NCBI GenBank assembly: GCA_013398275.1
Contig: VZSE01008797.1
Coordinates: 340,699 to 404,698 of the forward strand
Length of the DNA: 64,000 nucleotides
Reading direction: 5' to 3'
Source of the DNA: Promerops cafer
Taxonomy: Eukaryota; Chordata; Aves; Passeriformes; Nectariniidae
Below the pieces are notes generated by a model that saw only the letters and a program-made list of their open reading frames with translations, made no database searches and was not told the DNA's origin. A program made the position numbers and the translations under genes. This document shows, in pieces, positions 35,962 through 47,636 of the stretch; within the stretch, counting starts at the first letter, position 1; the number at the start of each line of letters is the position of its first letter.

Positions 35962-38928
35962 GTTCCCGTTTTGCCCTTTCCCTGCCGTTCTGCTGCCTGC
36001 CCATCCCCACTGGCAGCACTTTCCAGGCACACAGAGCCACGCTCTGCAGCCCCTCTGGCTGTGCCCCATTCCCAAGGACATTGCCTCTCCTGGGAGAGGC
36101 CAGCACAGACCTTCCAGTGGGCCTTGTGCACCAGTGATGGTTGTCTCGCTCTGTCCTGGGAAAATCTGGGATCTGGGAATACTCCTTGCTCCTTCAGGGC
36201 TGTCCCCACACGGGTTTGTGACAGGGCTCTGCCCCAGTCACCATGGGGAGGGACAGCAGAGACATCACCTACTCGGAGGGACAGATGGCACCATAGTCAC
36301 AGAGATTTGTGCTCCTCGGGACAAAAAGCTAAGCATGTTTGAAATGAGGACATTCCAGCTGTCGGGATAACGGAGCGTGCCGGGAGGGCAGCAAATCCCT
36401 CTCTGGTTGCTCACAGCTTCGTCATCCCGCTCCCTTCAGCAGGAATGAGACTCCCCCTTGCTGGAAAACAGCCTGGAGAGGATCTCCTGCTCCCTCCCCT
36501 GTTAAAAATGGGCTCTCCCTCCCCGCCAGGAGGGTGAGTTTAATTATAAACTAAAAACAGACCCATCTGCTTGGGTGGGTGTGAGTGTTTTTTCCCCAAA
36601 CTAATGGGGTTTGGCCACTTTTCTGCCTAATTTTAGGCACGAAGAAATGAAAATGATTAAACTCTGGCATGGGTGAAGGCTACTGCAAACTGTCCCCCAC
36701 CAAGCTGCTTTCCTGGCAGTGACATCTCTGCTGCTTTGGGGGCACAGAGTGGAAAAATGAAAATGAAACAGCAGTGCCACATCCCCACCCTTTTCCCTGT
36801 GTTAATTCTCACCCTTCCTCATGGCATCACAGTGAGATAGGTTCCCAAAGGAGCTTCCTGGAGAAGCACAGTGGGAGCAATCTCCCTTCAGTTTTGGGTT
36901 CATTTGGGGTTATTTTAATAAATTCCTAGTCAGTACCTGCTGTTGGATGACACTCTCCCCACCCCTGCTGGGCTGTGTGTTTGTTGTGCTGTGATTATTT
37001 AGGTTTGTTTGAACTTCTCTCTGTACTATGGGATTTCTTAATGGAGGGGAAAGTCATGCAATTGCACAAAGCTAAGCAAAACTGGAGCTGAGAGGAGTTG
37101 GGAATAACATAAATAAGATAACCCCAAATCAACAGGATAAACAACAGTTATCTGGGTGCTATTATAACTCAGACAAGCTGTGTGAGGCATCTGACCCTGG
37201 AGAATGCTGCAGGCACAGCAAAAGTTCCTTAAATAACTTTTGGCAAAATTATTAAAGCTAAATAAAGTATCATTTAAGCTAGAATATATTGTAGACAAGA
37301 CCTGAAAGCTCCCAAGCCTCATTTCTGAGGGCACCTGAAGGCTGTGGGTGTTGGGGGCACAGCATGATGTGTGCCAGCTCTGAGCGGGGCTTGGCAGAGA
37401 CATGGGGTCAGACCACAATGACACAAACTGCAGAGCCACCAGCTTGAAATGAGGATATTTAGTGGCAAAATTATTATTCCCAGGGCTGAATCTCCCCCAC
37501 GGTTGCGCCTGAGGTCTCAGTGTACCCAGCTGTTCTCACTGCTTGGAAATTCTATATCCTGGAGGATTATTCCTGTGTGAGGACTCAGTGCCGGCCTGCC
37601 AGCCCAAAAGGGTTTCCAGGAGTGATGAGGAGGAGGATTTTGACCAAGGAAGGCCATTAAGCACTGCAGGTGTGGGAGTGGCTCCCTCCACCCCAGGCTC
37701 CCCAGCAGGGCTGACTGTGCTGTTCCAGGGTGTTCACAGCCTGAGCTCAGCACAGATTTAACCCTCTGACAAATGGGGGGCCTGAATTAAGGCACCTGAG
37801 TTTAGAGCCTGTTTTATGAGCCTGACCATGTAATAAATCCAAGAGAGCTGAGCTCAGCAGCCTTCCCCAAGTGGTGCCTCCAGAGCAGACACAAGTCCAG
37901 TACCGTGCAATGTCTGCGAGGCTGCAAAGCAGAACGTGCAGCTGTAAAATCCATGGAGAGTGAGAGCTGGGTCCGTGCCAGGGATTGCTCACAGACCTGG
38001 GAAAAGAGCCTGGAACTTTGCAGCACGGTGCTCAAAGAGGAAGAGAGGGATGGGCCATCCTGGGAAATGTTCAGTGGAACAGTCAGAGCCCCCAGCTCAG
38101 GAATGACAGCAAGTGCTGGTGCTGGAGACTTCCTAGAAGATGGGAAGATCTTTTCGGGTCGTGGCCTGTTGGGTCTTTAGCACTGAGAGTGTGCAGCGTG
38201 TTTATTTCCTGCAGGCATGAAAGGACCAGTCCAGAGATGTTTGGATCCAGCTGGCAGGGAACATGGTGATTCCAGAAGGTTCTTGGTTCCATCCACCTCG
38301 AAGCCAAGGCTCCTCCTAGCTCCTCATTCTCAGGAGCCTTGCTACCTCTGCGGGAATTCCTGGCTGAGGGATGACCCCAGTGCAGGCTCCATGGCACAAG
38401 CTGAACTCCAAGCTACTATGACAGGAAGAAGTAAGGTTTTTCCTTTAATCAGTCATGTGTAACCTTTGAGAGCTGACTTGCTTTTTGGGCTGCCTCTGCC
38501 CTTCCATCCCCTGGGGTAACAGTGCATGAAAACTAGGAGCTGAAGACATCAGCAAAGCTGAAGCACAGGAGCAAAAGCTGAGCCCTGAATTGTGCAGCCA
38601 TCAGGGACAGCTTTTCTCCCTCTGCATGATGCTGCCACTCCCCTTGCCTGTCCTCACAGCAAAAATGGAAACCAGGGCACATTTCATTACCCTGCCTCAT
38701 TCCCTGCACTGCACAGAACTTTGGTAGAAGTGGCAAATGCCTCTTGTTCTTCTCACTGGAGGCTGGATCTGAGGTTGCCCAGAGCATCACTGTGCTGGGC
38801 TTGCTCTCTTCAGGCATCCTCCCAGCTCTTCTCTTAACTCAGCCCAGCGTTGGAGACCTTGTTCTGTTCTCCCAGAAGAGGCCCAGGGAAGTGGGATGGA
38901 ACTCACAGTTCCAAAGAGTGTTAGCAAC
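35962..38928. other. Gene-free unique sequence
   Basis: 36530-36680 and 36990-37300 are AT-richer; the rest is mixed. A 133-codon minus frame (37038-37439) has no recognised domain. No transposable element is recognised. Confidence 0.45.
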
Positions 38929-38954
38929 AGGTAAGGCTTTATAAAGCCTTACCT
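38929..38954. repeat. Perfect 26-bp palindrome without spacer
   Basis: AGGTAAGGCTTTA at 38929-38941 is followed immediately by its exact reverse complement at 38942-38954. The centre is TTTATAAA-like. The flanking bases do not extend the symmetry. The arms include GGTAAG and CTTACC, so a splice-donor-like word occurs on both strands. Confidence 0.97.
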
Positions 38955-40329
38955 ATCCTTAACAAAAGAGAAACTGGAGAGGATCCACCCACCTCTGCCC
39001 CTGCCTCTTTCCTTCTCCTACAGAGCTCCCCTCTGAGCTGCTGAACATCTGCCCACCAGTCCCTGGTGCACCACAAGACCTCAAAACCAGCCTGGGAAAC
39101 TGAAAACCATCCATGCAGGCACTGAGTGAACCAGGGAAGTTTGGATTAAAACCTCATTTTATTTGCTTATATCTGGAGAGAGTCGTGGACATGCTGTGTG
39201 TGGCATTCATGGCTTTTCCTTCACAAACATAGAAAGCACCTGAAGAAGGGATGTGACACAGACACAGTGGGCTGTGTGGTCCAGGAAACAAAAACCAGGT
39301 ACAAATAATGTGGGCTATGGTGCCATTTGGCCGTGGCTCCCTGGGGAAGGGAAGATGCCTTTTTCCAGTAAAACCCTCAGGATGAAGATTAGCACCGATG
39401 TTCTCAGGACGAGTTAGGAGGAGCAATGGCACAGAAAACCAGGGGACAGCTCTGCACTGGCCAAAATCAGCTGGCAAGGAAGCAGCCAGGATGTGGGCAC
39501 ACGGACTGGCAGAGCTCTGGCATGGACAGCACAACGCTGGGACACGTGGAAGAGATTCCAGCTGAAGTGCCAATGCTCAGCAAAGCCTCTGTGCCACTCT
39601 TCCCTGCCAGTAGGATTCTGGTGTGACTTGTCAGCAGATTGTCACTTGCCACTCACCAAACAACGTGGTCAAACGGGCACAGAACACAGGCAGGGAGTGG
39701 GTGCAAGCAGCACCTCAGAACTTTGGTGCAGATTTTGTTTGCTTGTGAAATCTCATTATTTGTTTACCCCTTTTTGCTGGAATCCAGTAACCCTACATTG
39801 GCACAAAGGGATTCAAAACCAATTGGTTTTTATTGCACAAATCAAGAATGACACAGAGCACGCAGAAGGACACAAAGCATCGGGCAGTCCCTGAGATGCT
39901 GGGTGCAGTATTTATGAAGGAGCCTGGGGAAGCTGTGGTGCCATGTACTGCTGGCACATATCCCCCTGGGCAGGCTTTAAACCCCTGCTTTTAGAGCTCA
40001 GCTTGAACAAAGTGCTGCTGTTTGTGCTTTTAGTGATAGCAATAAAGATGGGTTTTATTGTTGTTTCATCTCGAAATTTCACAGTGTGTCCCTGTTGTTA
40101 TTTTGGGGTCAGCCCTCAGCTGCAGCAGCTGCAGCACTGGCAGCAGCCAAGGCATGTCCTGCACAGCGTCAGGGGGAGCTGCAGCCGTCTGCAGCAAACT
40201 CAGCTGGAAGGATGCACGGAAGGATGCTCATGTTCCCTGGTTGTGGAAGCCTTGGGAGCGCCTGTGGCTGCTTCCAGAGGAGGGCTGAGCTCTTGGGAAG
40301 GAGCTACAAGACTTGGGACAGTGATTTCT
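38955..40329. other. Gene-free unique sequence
   Basis: There is no recognised gene or repeat. A 351-codon plus frame starts at 39943 and runs into the CpG-rich block that follows, and it has no recognisable domain. Confidence 0.45.
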
Positions 40330-40935
40330 GTAGCAGAGGGCCGGGACTGGGGAGATGGTGGCAATAGGCGCCCTGAAAGTGCTCGCTCTGTCCCGCACCC
40401 AGGGCCTCGGCTCCTTCTCCAGAGGGGTCGGGACCCTGCGGGAGCTGCTGGTCTAACATTCCTGAACATAAATCCTGCCCTAACACCCCGCCCGGGGACG
40501 CGCCCGCCGCTCCCGCAGCGCTGCCACGCTGCCCATCTGCCGGGGTGGCACCGAGCCCAGCGGGGTGTGACGCCAGCGCAGCGCTGGGTGCCAGCGGGAC
40601 GAGCGGGGGGACAGCCTGTGCCACGCCGGGAGCCAGCGCATCCTCCCGTGTACCAACAATGCCAGCCTCGGGCAGCTGGCTCTGCTGCAGGGCGGGCAGC
40701 TGAGGAGCCTCCGAGCACTGTCCCCCTGGCTCTGTCCCCATGGCTCTGCTCTCCCGGCACTGCCCCATGGCTCTGCCCCCCTGGAACTGCCCCTCCGGCT
40801 CTGCCCCCCTGGCACCGCCCCCTGGCACCGCCGCGGGGCCGCTCCGCTGTCCGGAGCTCCGCGGGGCAGGGGAAATCGCGGTGCTCAGACCAAGGAGAAG
40901 CGCTAACGCACTGGAGCGGAGTGTGTCGGGCAGGC
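40330..40935. promoter_or_regulatory. CpG-island-like block
   Basis: GC content is very high and CpG is frequent, densest at 40480-40640 (GGGACGCGCCCGCCGCTCCC, GACGCCAGCGCAGCGCTGGG). Around 40725-40840 a loose repeat of GGCTCTGCCCC and GGCACCGCCCC words adds Sp1-like GC boxes. No TATA box is obvious. In birds such islands usually mark promoters or unmethylated enhancers. No exon follows that I can support on either strand, so an unannotated transcript start, a distal promoter or merely GC-rich drift are all possible. Confidence 0.45.
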
Positions 40936-43900
40936 TTTGATGAGAGCTGGCTCCTCAGATGTTCGCGGTGCTTTTACAACCTCGTTTCCCGATGCTGAGC
41001 TGCCCGTGATTTCGTATTCATTTTTACCAGGAGATTTTCACGCCTAGGAAAGGGGAAAGGACACTTCAAATCCTCGTGCTTTGGAATTGAACGTGGTTTG
41101 CACAAGATGCAAGTAGGGAACCCTTGACCTTTGAAATGGTGGGGAATCTGCCGGGCTCGTTGTGCCAAGAGCCGCCTCCTGCCCATGGCTGGGGCAGACT
41201 GGAGCTCAGAAGGGATGGCAGAGACAGCTGATGCTCCTTGGAGGGTGACTTCAGTTCCCCAGTGCACAGATATCCCCTGCCAGATCAGCTCCAGCTAATT
41301 GGAAGAGATTATCCTGCTGACAGGGCTCCTTCCTGGCCTGGTACTCTTCACTGGCAGCTGGAGATGGTGGAGTGGGAGCAAGGACTTATTTGATATTAAG
41401 TATCTGTCCCAAATGATTAGGTTCTGCATTCTGACCCTGACTCTCAGAGAGAGGTAACACTACTCAAATATAATGAGGCTCAGATCGTAGTTAGACTCAG
41501 GGAAATTCTTGCCATCATGAAATCTATTTTACATGGGAACCAGTTAGCCTGGACTTATTGCTGAAAGGCACCAAGGATGAGTGGGAAAGCAACTGTGACT
41601 AATGGGAGCTTTCCTCAAATGTATGAAGTCACAGGAATTAATGAAAGAAGGGAGAAGAGCAGTGAAGTGTAACACCAGGCAGAAAAAGAGCTGTCATTTT
41701 CACATTCCTTTCCAGCAATTAATTTGTATTTTCAAGTCTCTCTGAGCTCCCAGCCCAGCTTAGGAAATGGTGTTTTCTGGATATTTCCTGGAAAGAGCCA
41801 TCACTGCTACATGAAGTCCTTGCTTACGCCACATCCCTGCTCTTCCTTGCAGGAGCACCCAGTACAGGGACCAGCCAAACTCCTGTCCCGTGGGATGCTC
41901 ATCCCAAACAAACCATTGGATTCCCCAAAGCCTGGCTCTCACACCTCTCCTGGGACACCTGGCTGCCCTTTCTGCACTAAGCAGCTCAGCCCCCGATTCA
42001 AGCCACCTTTATTTACTGCATTCTGCAGTGTAAGTTTGAGCAGCACAACTGCACGGCACTTAGAAAGTTTGCAGGGAAGACTCTTCTCTGGAAGCAACAA
42101 GAAAAATGCCTGGGTTTTGTGAAACTGGAGTTGGATTAGTTATTCCTGTATCTTTGTATGAGATACCTCCATGTCGTACAGTGGATTTTGTGCTCTTGCA
42201 CAAAAGCTCCCTTCCTTCTCTCCTTTGGAGCAAAGTTTGAAGAATATCTGTTTCTACACCCATGGATAATTCAGCACCTGATCCAGGCTCTGCCCTCAGT
42301 GGGTGCTTGGCACATGGACTGAGCACAGAGCTCACACCCTGCGAGCAGCTCCACTGCTTTCCAAGCCCTCTGGACCCAGACCATGTTGCCCATTTCACAG
42401 TGATCCCTTGGTCAGCATCTCTTTCAGACATTTAAATGGGACATGCCTCACACATTTGATTAACACAAAATCTCTCCTCCAAATCTGAATTTAAACAACC
42501 CAACTGGAGCTTTGCAACAACCTCCTGTGGCAACACCAGTCTTGGGAGCTCCTGCTTCCCCAGGATGGAGGTGAAACGTGGTTTCCACTGGTCTGGAGGA
42601 AACTCTGCACCCCCAGCCCAAACCCCAGGCTGCTGCCAGCCAGGGCACCACAGCACAGGCAGAGCTCCTGGCACATCCCAACCCTCCAGTCTGTGGCAGG
42701 GCCAGGATGAATTTGGCTCTTTCTTTCCAGTTATATAAAGCTCTCTCCCAGTTTGTCTGGCCTGTACCCTGCTGGCTCGGGTTTGCATCTACCCTGACAG
42801 ATGAGAGAGAAGCCTCCTGCTTCCATCCGGCTGCACAGAGCTGGGTACCATGGGGGCTTAAAATATCTGCAGGAGGAGACATCAGAGAGAGAAATATGGG
42901 GCTGCTGGGGGAGGGCAGCTGGTGATGGACTGAAGGAGAGTGAGGACAGGATCTGGAAGAGCGGGGGATGTTTGTAAAGGAATGGGCTGGGATGTTGGGC
43001 TGGGGAGGATGCTGAGCTCAGTGGGAAGGAGCCATCACCCTGCTCCATGTGTAAGCTGAGCCCCTGGGCTCTCCCTGTCTCTTTTATCTCCCCTTGATCC
43101 CTGTTTCAGGTCTGTAAGGCAGCGTGTTTGGAACTTGCCTGCCTGGGGTGCTGGTGTGGGAGAAGGGAGACCTACAAGGGCTTTCTACCTGCTTTAATTA
43201 AGCTGTTTTTAACAGGAAATCTCCTTGGGTAAAATCTAGCCTTGATAATAGTTAATAGCAAAACTTATTGGCTATAGAGGAGCTAGGATTGTCCCTAATT
43301 AGTCTTTTATAAGGCTGCTATTTTTTTCCCTGGTTCTGTGGACCCAAGGGCCCTGACTGAAGAGCAGGGCTCACTCAGATCCTCCCTACAAAAGCTCTGC
43401 CTTTGCTGGGGCTGCAGGGGCACAGTCCCAGGTCCTGTCCCCACACTGCAGCAGCTCATGGTCTCTGGGTCTGTGCTGCCCTCTCAAATCCCGGCACGAG
43501 CCTGGAGAATCCCCATGGATGTGCCAGGAGCATTGGGTCCCCTTCCCTGCAGCCAGGGCACAGGAGATCTCTGGTAGCAGGAACTGCTCAAACCCATCCC
43601 TGGTGTTTCCACCTTCTGTGCCAATCCGGTTCTTACTCTGCCCCTTGCTTGGAGTTCTGCCATTCTGACCAGGATTGCTGGTGCTGGGGGGCGAGCTGGG
43701 AAAGTGGTGGGGAGCTGGTTTGGGGATGGGCAGGGCTCCAGCAGAGCTCTGGATCCACAGCATCTCCCTTCCTTCAGTGCTGCTGGAGGAGCCAGGCTGA
43801 GCAAGGCTGGGGTTTTACTGCTGAGGGGTTTTTAATCTTCCCTTTCCCTTTTTATCAGTAAGATGGCTTTGAAGCAGAGTCAGTGAGTTGCCCAACTGGT

Positions 43901-44111
43901 GCTTTTGGGCATCTCAGTGACTGTGGGAGCTGTCAGAGCCTTGCACAGTCCTGTGTTTGTGTCACTGAGCCCCCATCCCGCTGCATTCACCAGGCACTGT
44001 GTTACACTCCAGCTGTTTATGTTATGTTCTGGTTCTTCCTTCTTTTCCAGCTTGTAAACCTGTTGGAGATATGAACAGCAGCATCCACAGTGGATTTGCT
44101 GTGGATTTATT
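40936..44111. other. Gene-free unique sequence
   Basis: 41370-41720 is AT-richer, the remainder mixed to GC-rich. Frames of 100-150 codons occur in several phases with no domain. No repeat is recognised. Confidence 0.45.
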
Positions 44112-44276
44112 GCCCAGAGAAGCTGTGGCTACCCCATCCCTGGAAGCCTCCAAGGCTGGACAGGGCTTGGAGCAACCTGGGCTCATGGAAGGTGTCCCTG
44201 CCCATGGCAGGGGGTGGAATGAGATGATCTTTATGTCCCTTCCAACCCAAACCCTCTGTGATTCTGTGATTTCATG
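44112..44276 (+). mobile_element. CR1 retrotransposon, 3' end
   Basis: This is a classic avian CR1 tail in sense orientation: GAAGCTGTGGCTACCCCATC, CCTGGAAGCCTCCAAGGCTG, GGGCTTGGAGCAACCTGGGC, GTGTCCCTGCCCATGGCAGG, GATCTTTATGTCCCTTCCAA, then octamers ATTCTGTG (44261-44268) and ATTTCATG (44269-44276). It is 5'-truncated to about 165 bp and holds no ORF2 catalytic region. Confidence 0.95.
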
Positions 44277-44915
44277 GTTCTGGTATTTCCCACATGCATC
44301 TCCTGTAAATTATACCCTGGAGAGCAACAACGAACCTTTGTGGGTCTCAGTTGGCACTGGAGAAAAAAAATGTGCAGAATGTTGCCAGTCCATGAGCTGA
44401 AGTGGGAAATCCTGGCTGGGTGACCCTGCTGGAGTTCAGGGCTGCTGAATGAGACCTGGCATTTCTTCAGGCTTCAACCTACTGATATTTGGGAGCCTCA
44501 TTTTCGGGGGGAGCTGGCTTGTCAGCATTGAACATCTGGACTCAGACACTGCCACCAAAAGCCTCAGGAGAGCTGGCAGGGGTGGGCTGGCCAGGGATGC
44601 TGTTCTGCTCTCCCGTGGGCAAAGGGGGGTGAGTTACCCCCAAGCTGTGCTGCTGTGAGTGACTGCAGGGTTGCAAAGCAGCCGCTGGCCCATGGCCCCA
44701 CTGCGTGTGCCCATCCTGGCACCTGTGGGGGCTGTAGAACTGGGTGGGACCCTGTGGTTTGGGGCACAGGGGAACAGGGAGTGGGTTTGGAGAGCTGCTT
44801 GTGGGCTGGAGCTGCTGGTTGTTCCCAACGATGCTGAGGAGCTGCCGAGCAGCACCACAGCGGCTTTACAATGGCCAGGAATAAACACTTCACTGAAAAG
44901 CCAGCGTGAGCCCTG
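44277..44915. other. Gene-free sequence
   Basis: I see nothing recognisable. The right part is crossed by a 302-codon minus frame that owes its length to the minisatellites to its right. Confidence 0.45.
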
Positions 44916-45027
44916 CCAGCCCTGTCCCCTCGGGGGATACTCCCAGCCCTGTTCCCTCGGGGGATACTCCCAGCCCTGTTCCCTCGGGGGATATTCCCAG
45001 CCCTGTTCCCTCGGGGGATATTCCCAG
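44916..45027 (+). repeat. Minisatellite, 27-bp unit, four copies
   Basis: Units begin with CCAGCCCTGT at 44916, 44943, 44970 and 44997, and a fifth CCAG starts at 45024. Each unit contains CCCTCGGGGGATA. Variation is confined to a C/T after CCCTGT and a C/T in ATA(C/T)TC. The unit length is a multiple of three, so frames stay open across it. Confidence 0.96.
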
Positions 45028-45132
45028 GCTGTCTGCTCAGGCAGCAGCTGAGGCCGTGCTGGCCCGGCCAAACAAACCCCGGGCTCCCGGCCAGAGCTCG
45101 CACAAACCCACTCACCCCGCTGGAAACCTCAG

Positions 45133-45418
45133 CAGTGTCCCCATGTCCTGCAGTGGTGTCCCCATGTCCTGCAGCAGTGTCCCTGTGTTCCACAGCAGCG
45201 TCCCTGTGTCCCACAGCAGTGTCCCCATGTCCCGCAGCAGTGTCCCCACATCCCGCAGTGGTGTCCCCATGTTCTGCAGCAGTGTCCCCCTGTCCCACAG
45301 CAGTGTCCCCGTGTTCCACAGCAGTGTCCCCGTGTCCCACAGCAGTGTCCCCGTGTCCCGCAGCAGTGTCCCCATGTTCTGCAGCAGTGTCCCCATGTCC
45401 TGCAGCAGTGCTCTGCAG
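45133..45418 (+). repeat. Minisatellite, 21-bp unit, thirteen copies plus a partial
   Basis: Thirteen exact-length units run from 45133 to 45405 on the pattern CAGTGTCCCC(A/G)TGTCC(C/T)(G/A)CAG, followed by a shortened unit at 45406-45418. Units 2 and 7 begin TGG instead of CAG. No unit carries a length change. Because 21 is a multiple of three, three minus frames and two plus frames remain open through the array and create long artificial seven-residue repeats. Confidence 0.97.
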
Positions 45419-46435
45419 TGAGGTGGGCAGCACATCCGGGCTCTGACCACACCTGAGGGACACCTGAAGCAAGACCCTGCTCCCTGCAGAGCCAAAACCC
45501 AGCCCCCAGCACCAGGTGAGATTTGTCCATCCCGAGCCATGCCCAGCAGGGTCTGCTGCCCTGAGCCCTGGCAGGGTTTTCAGAGGCTCTCATGTTGAAT
45601 TTTTAGGTTTTGAATAAGAGCTCTTCCTGAAGCAGGCAGGGACATCAGAGGCATCTTCAAAAGGGGAAAAATAGATGTCACCTGCTGTTATGTTATGAGA
45701 AAAAATGATGGATCCCAGAGACTCCTAATGCTCCCTCTGGCCACGTTGAAGCCTCTGAGTGGCACTGCCATTACCCACACAGCAGGAAAAGCATCACCCT
45801 CTGCCTCCCAGTTCCCCCAGCTGAGTCATCCAGAGCCAGAGGAGCACCAGGGGGTGATCCCAGGTGGGCTCTCCTATTGCTGCTCCATGCAGCAGGAGGT
45901 GGTGGGCACAGCTGGCGAGGCGTGGATCGCCCTTGTCCCACCATGAAAGACTCTTAATGCGCTGCAGGCACAAAAAATATTTCTGATTTTTTTCCCCCAA
46001 ATTCAAAAGCACTTCAGAGATTTTCAACTGCAAATCACAATCATATTAACGACTGTTCTTCATCAGCACCTGCACAGGCTGGTTTGGTGCCTGCACCAAC
46101 GGGCTGCCTGGGAGAACGTACCCTGCAATTTTGGCATCTGCTGTGCAGGAGTACAGTAAATATTTAAAGCCACCAGACTGAGGTTTCCAAAGGACTCTGA
46201 GGAGATTGATTTCCCCAAACCCCTGTGACTGCAAATGGAAATTTTGTTTCAGCCTCCTTTCAGCCAGCATTTCCCAGAGAGTCTAAATGTGGATCTGGGC
46301 TGTGCTGGAGGAAGTGGGGACTCGCAGTTCCCCGTTAGGTGCCGTGCCCAGATCCCTGCGCTCCTCAGCGCTGGCTGCAGCACATGGGGTGCGACAGGGA
46401 CGTGCTGTTCTGCTCAGACACGCCATGCTGGAGCT
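45419..46435. other. Gene-free sequence
   Basis: I see no gene or known repeat. Confidence 0.45.
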
Positions 46436-46529
46436 CCTCCTGTGGCATCAGGTGTCTCATCGTGTTTTCCCTCTTGGCTCCCTCCATGCATCCTCCATCT
46501 CCTTTTTTTTTTTTTCTGACTGGGTAAAA
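46436..46529 (+). repeat. Segment shared with 51566-51662 in inverse orientation
   Basis: Read on the plus strand, CTCCTGTGGCATCAGGTGTC, TTTTCCCTCTTGGCTCCCTC and CATGCATCCTCCATCTCCTT, then a T-run and CTGACTGGGTAAA, match the reverse complement of 51566-51662 at roughly four bases in five, with a few small gaps. Both copies sit beside CR1 sequence. It may be a small unnamed repeat, an unrecognised CR1 part, or an inverted duplication. Confidence 0.75.
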
Positions 46530-46640
46530 TCTGGTGTCTCCAGCCAAGCTCACAAGTGCTGGGATCTGGGGATGAGGTTCCATCCCCGGCTCATGCTCGC
46601 AGGGGGCTCAGGCTGGCAGAGTGTGCTTGGCAGGAGGGAT

Positions 46641-47087
46641 TAGGGACAAGCCCGGGGTCAGTCCAGGCTGGGATGAGCAGCTGGAGCAGGCCTGGGAGAA
46701 GGACCTGGCGGTGCTGGGGGTCAGAGCTGTACCTGCCCCAACCCAGAACCCCCCATGCCCTGGGCTGAGCCCCAGTGTGGGCAGCGGGGGAGGGGGGATT
46801 CTGCCCGTCTGCCCCTCTCAGGTGAGACCCCACCTGCAGAGCTGCCCCAGCCCCAGGGCCCGGCACAGGAAGGAGCTGGAGCTGCGGGAGAGAGGCCAGG
46901 AACTGGCACCCAGAGAAGCTGTGGCTGCCTCATCCCTGGAAGTCTCCAAGGCCAGGTTGGCCTGGTTGGACAGATTTGGAGCAACCTGGGCTAGTGGAAG
47001 GTGTCTCTGCCCATGGCAGGGGGTAGCACTGCATGGGCTTTAAGGTCTCTCCCAACCCAGGCCATGCTGTGATTCTATGATGCTATG
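46641..47087 (+). mobile_element. CR1 retrotransposon, internally deleted
   Basis: Sense-strand CR1 landmarks run from CAGGCTGGGATGAGCAGCTG and GAGAAGGACCTGGCGGTGCT through GGTGAGACCCCACCTGCAGA and CAGGAAGGAGCTGGAGCTGC. They then jump at about 46900 straight to GAGAAGCTGTGGCTGCCTCA, CAACCTGGGCTAGTGGAAGG and octamers ATTCTATG (47072-47079) and ATGCTATG (47080-47087). The stretch normally between, about 300-400 bp covering the end of ORF2, is missing. The copy therefore looks like a deletion derivative and cannot encode a working reverse transcriptase. Confidence 0.9.
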
Positions 47088-47435
47088 ACTGGTGACTCTG
47101 AAGTTCACTGCCATGGACAGGAACAGTTGCTGTCATCACAAGGACAGATCCAAATTCCCATATGACACCTCTTCAAAGAGAAGCTGGTTGGAGTGTCCCC
47201 CACAGGCAGAGTGTGTGTCCTTCTGCTCCTCACCTGCTGCACATGCTTGGGCAGCCTGAGGAGCTCCCTGGCACCTTCCTTACCAACACTAACATCCAGC
47301 CCTGGGAAAACACCCAGTTAAACACAGCACAAATTGTCTGGGCAGGCACACACAGGGATGTGACAAACCAGATAGGGAGGGAGATACCAGCAGTAAATAA
47401 TGCTTTTGTAAACACTCTCTCCATCTTTCTTGTTG
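47088..47435. other. Spacer between two opposed CR1 copies
   Basis: 348 bp with no recognised feature. Confidence 0.5.
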
Positions 47436-47636
47436 GCCCTTTCAGGCCCTGCAAGGCCACACTGGGGTCACCCCAAAGCTTCTGTCTAGGTGAACAATCC
47501 CAGCTCTGCCAGCCTTTCCTCCCAGCAGAGCTGCTCCATCCCTCTGCTCATCCTGGTGCCTCCTCTGGCCCAGCTCCAGCAGCTCCAGCTCCTTCCTGTG
47601 CTGGGCCCAGGGCTGGGGCAGCTCTGCAGGTGGGAT
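47436..47636 (-). mobile_element. CR1 retrotransposon fragment, reverse orientation
   Basis: Left to right: GGCCCTGCAAGGCCACACTG, GGTCACCCCAAAGCTTCTGT, GGTGAACAATCCCAGCTCTG, CTCATCCTGGTGCCTCCTCT, then CAGCTCCAGCTCCTTCCTGT and GCTCTGCAGGTGGGATCCTG. This is the reverse complement of the CR1 ORF2 end, truncated at both sides. About 51 bp (47582-47632) is nearly the exact reverse complement of 46831-46884 in the plus-strand CR1, giving an inverted pair. Confidence 0.88.

Noticed and set aside
39943..40998. 351-codon plus frame, the longest in the window
   Set aside because: Second half is translation of the CpG-rich block, Arg/Pro/Ala-rich, with no domain; the 186- and 174-codon minus frames over it are equally open.
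44564..45472. 302-codon minus frame with a regular seven-residue repeat
   Set aside because: The repeat is the 21-bp minisatellite translated; other frames across the array are open in the same way.
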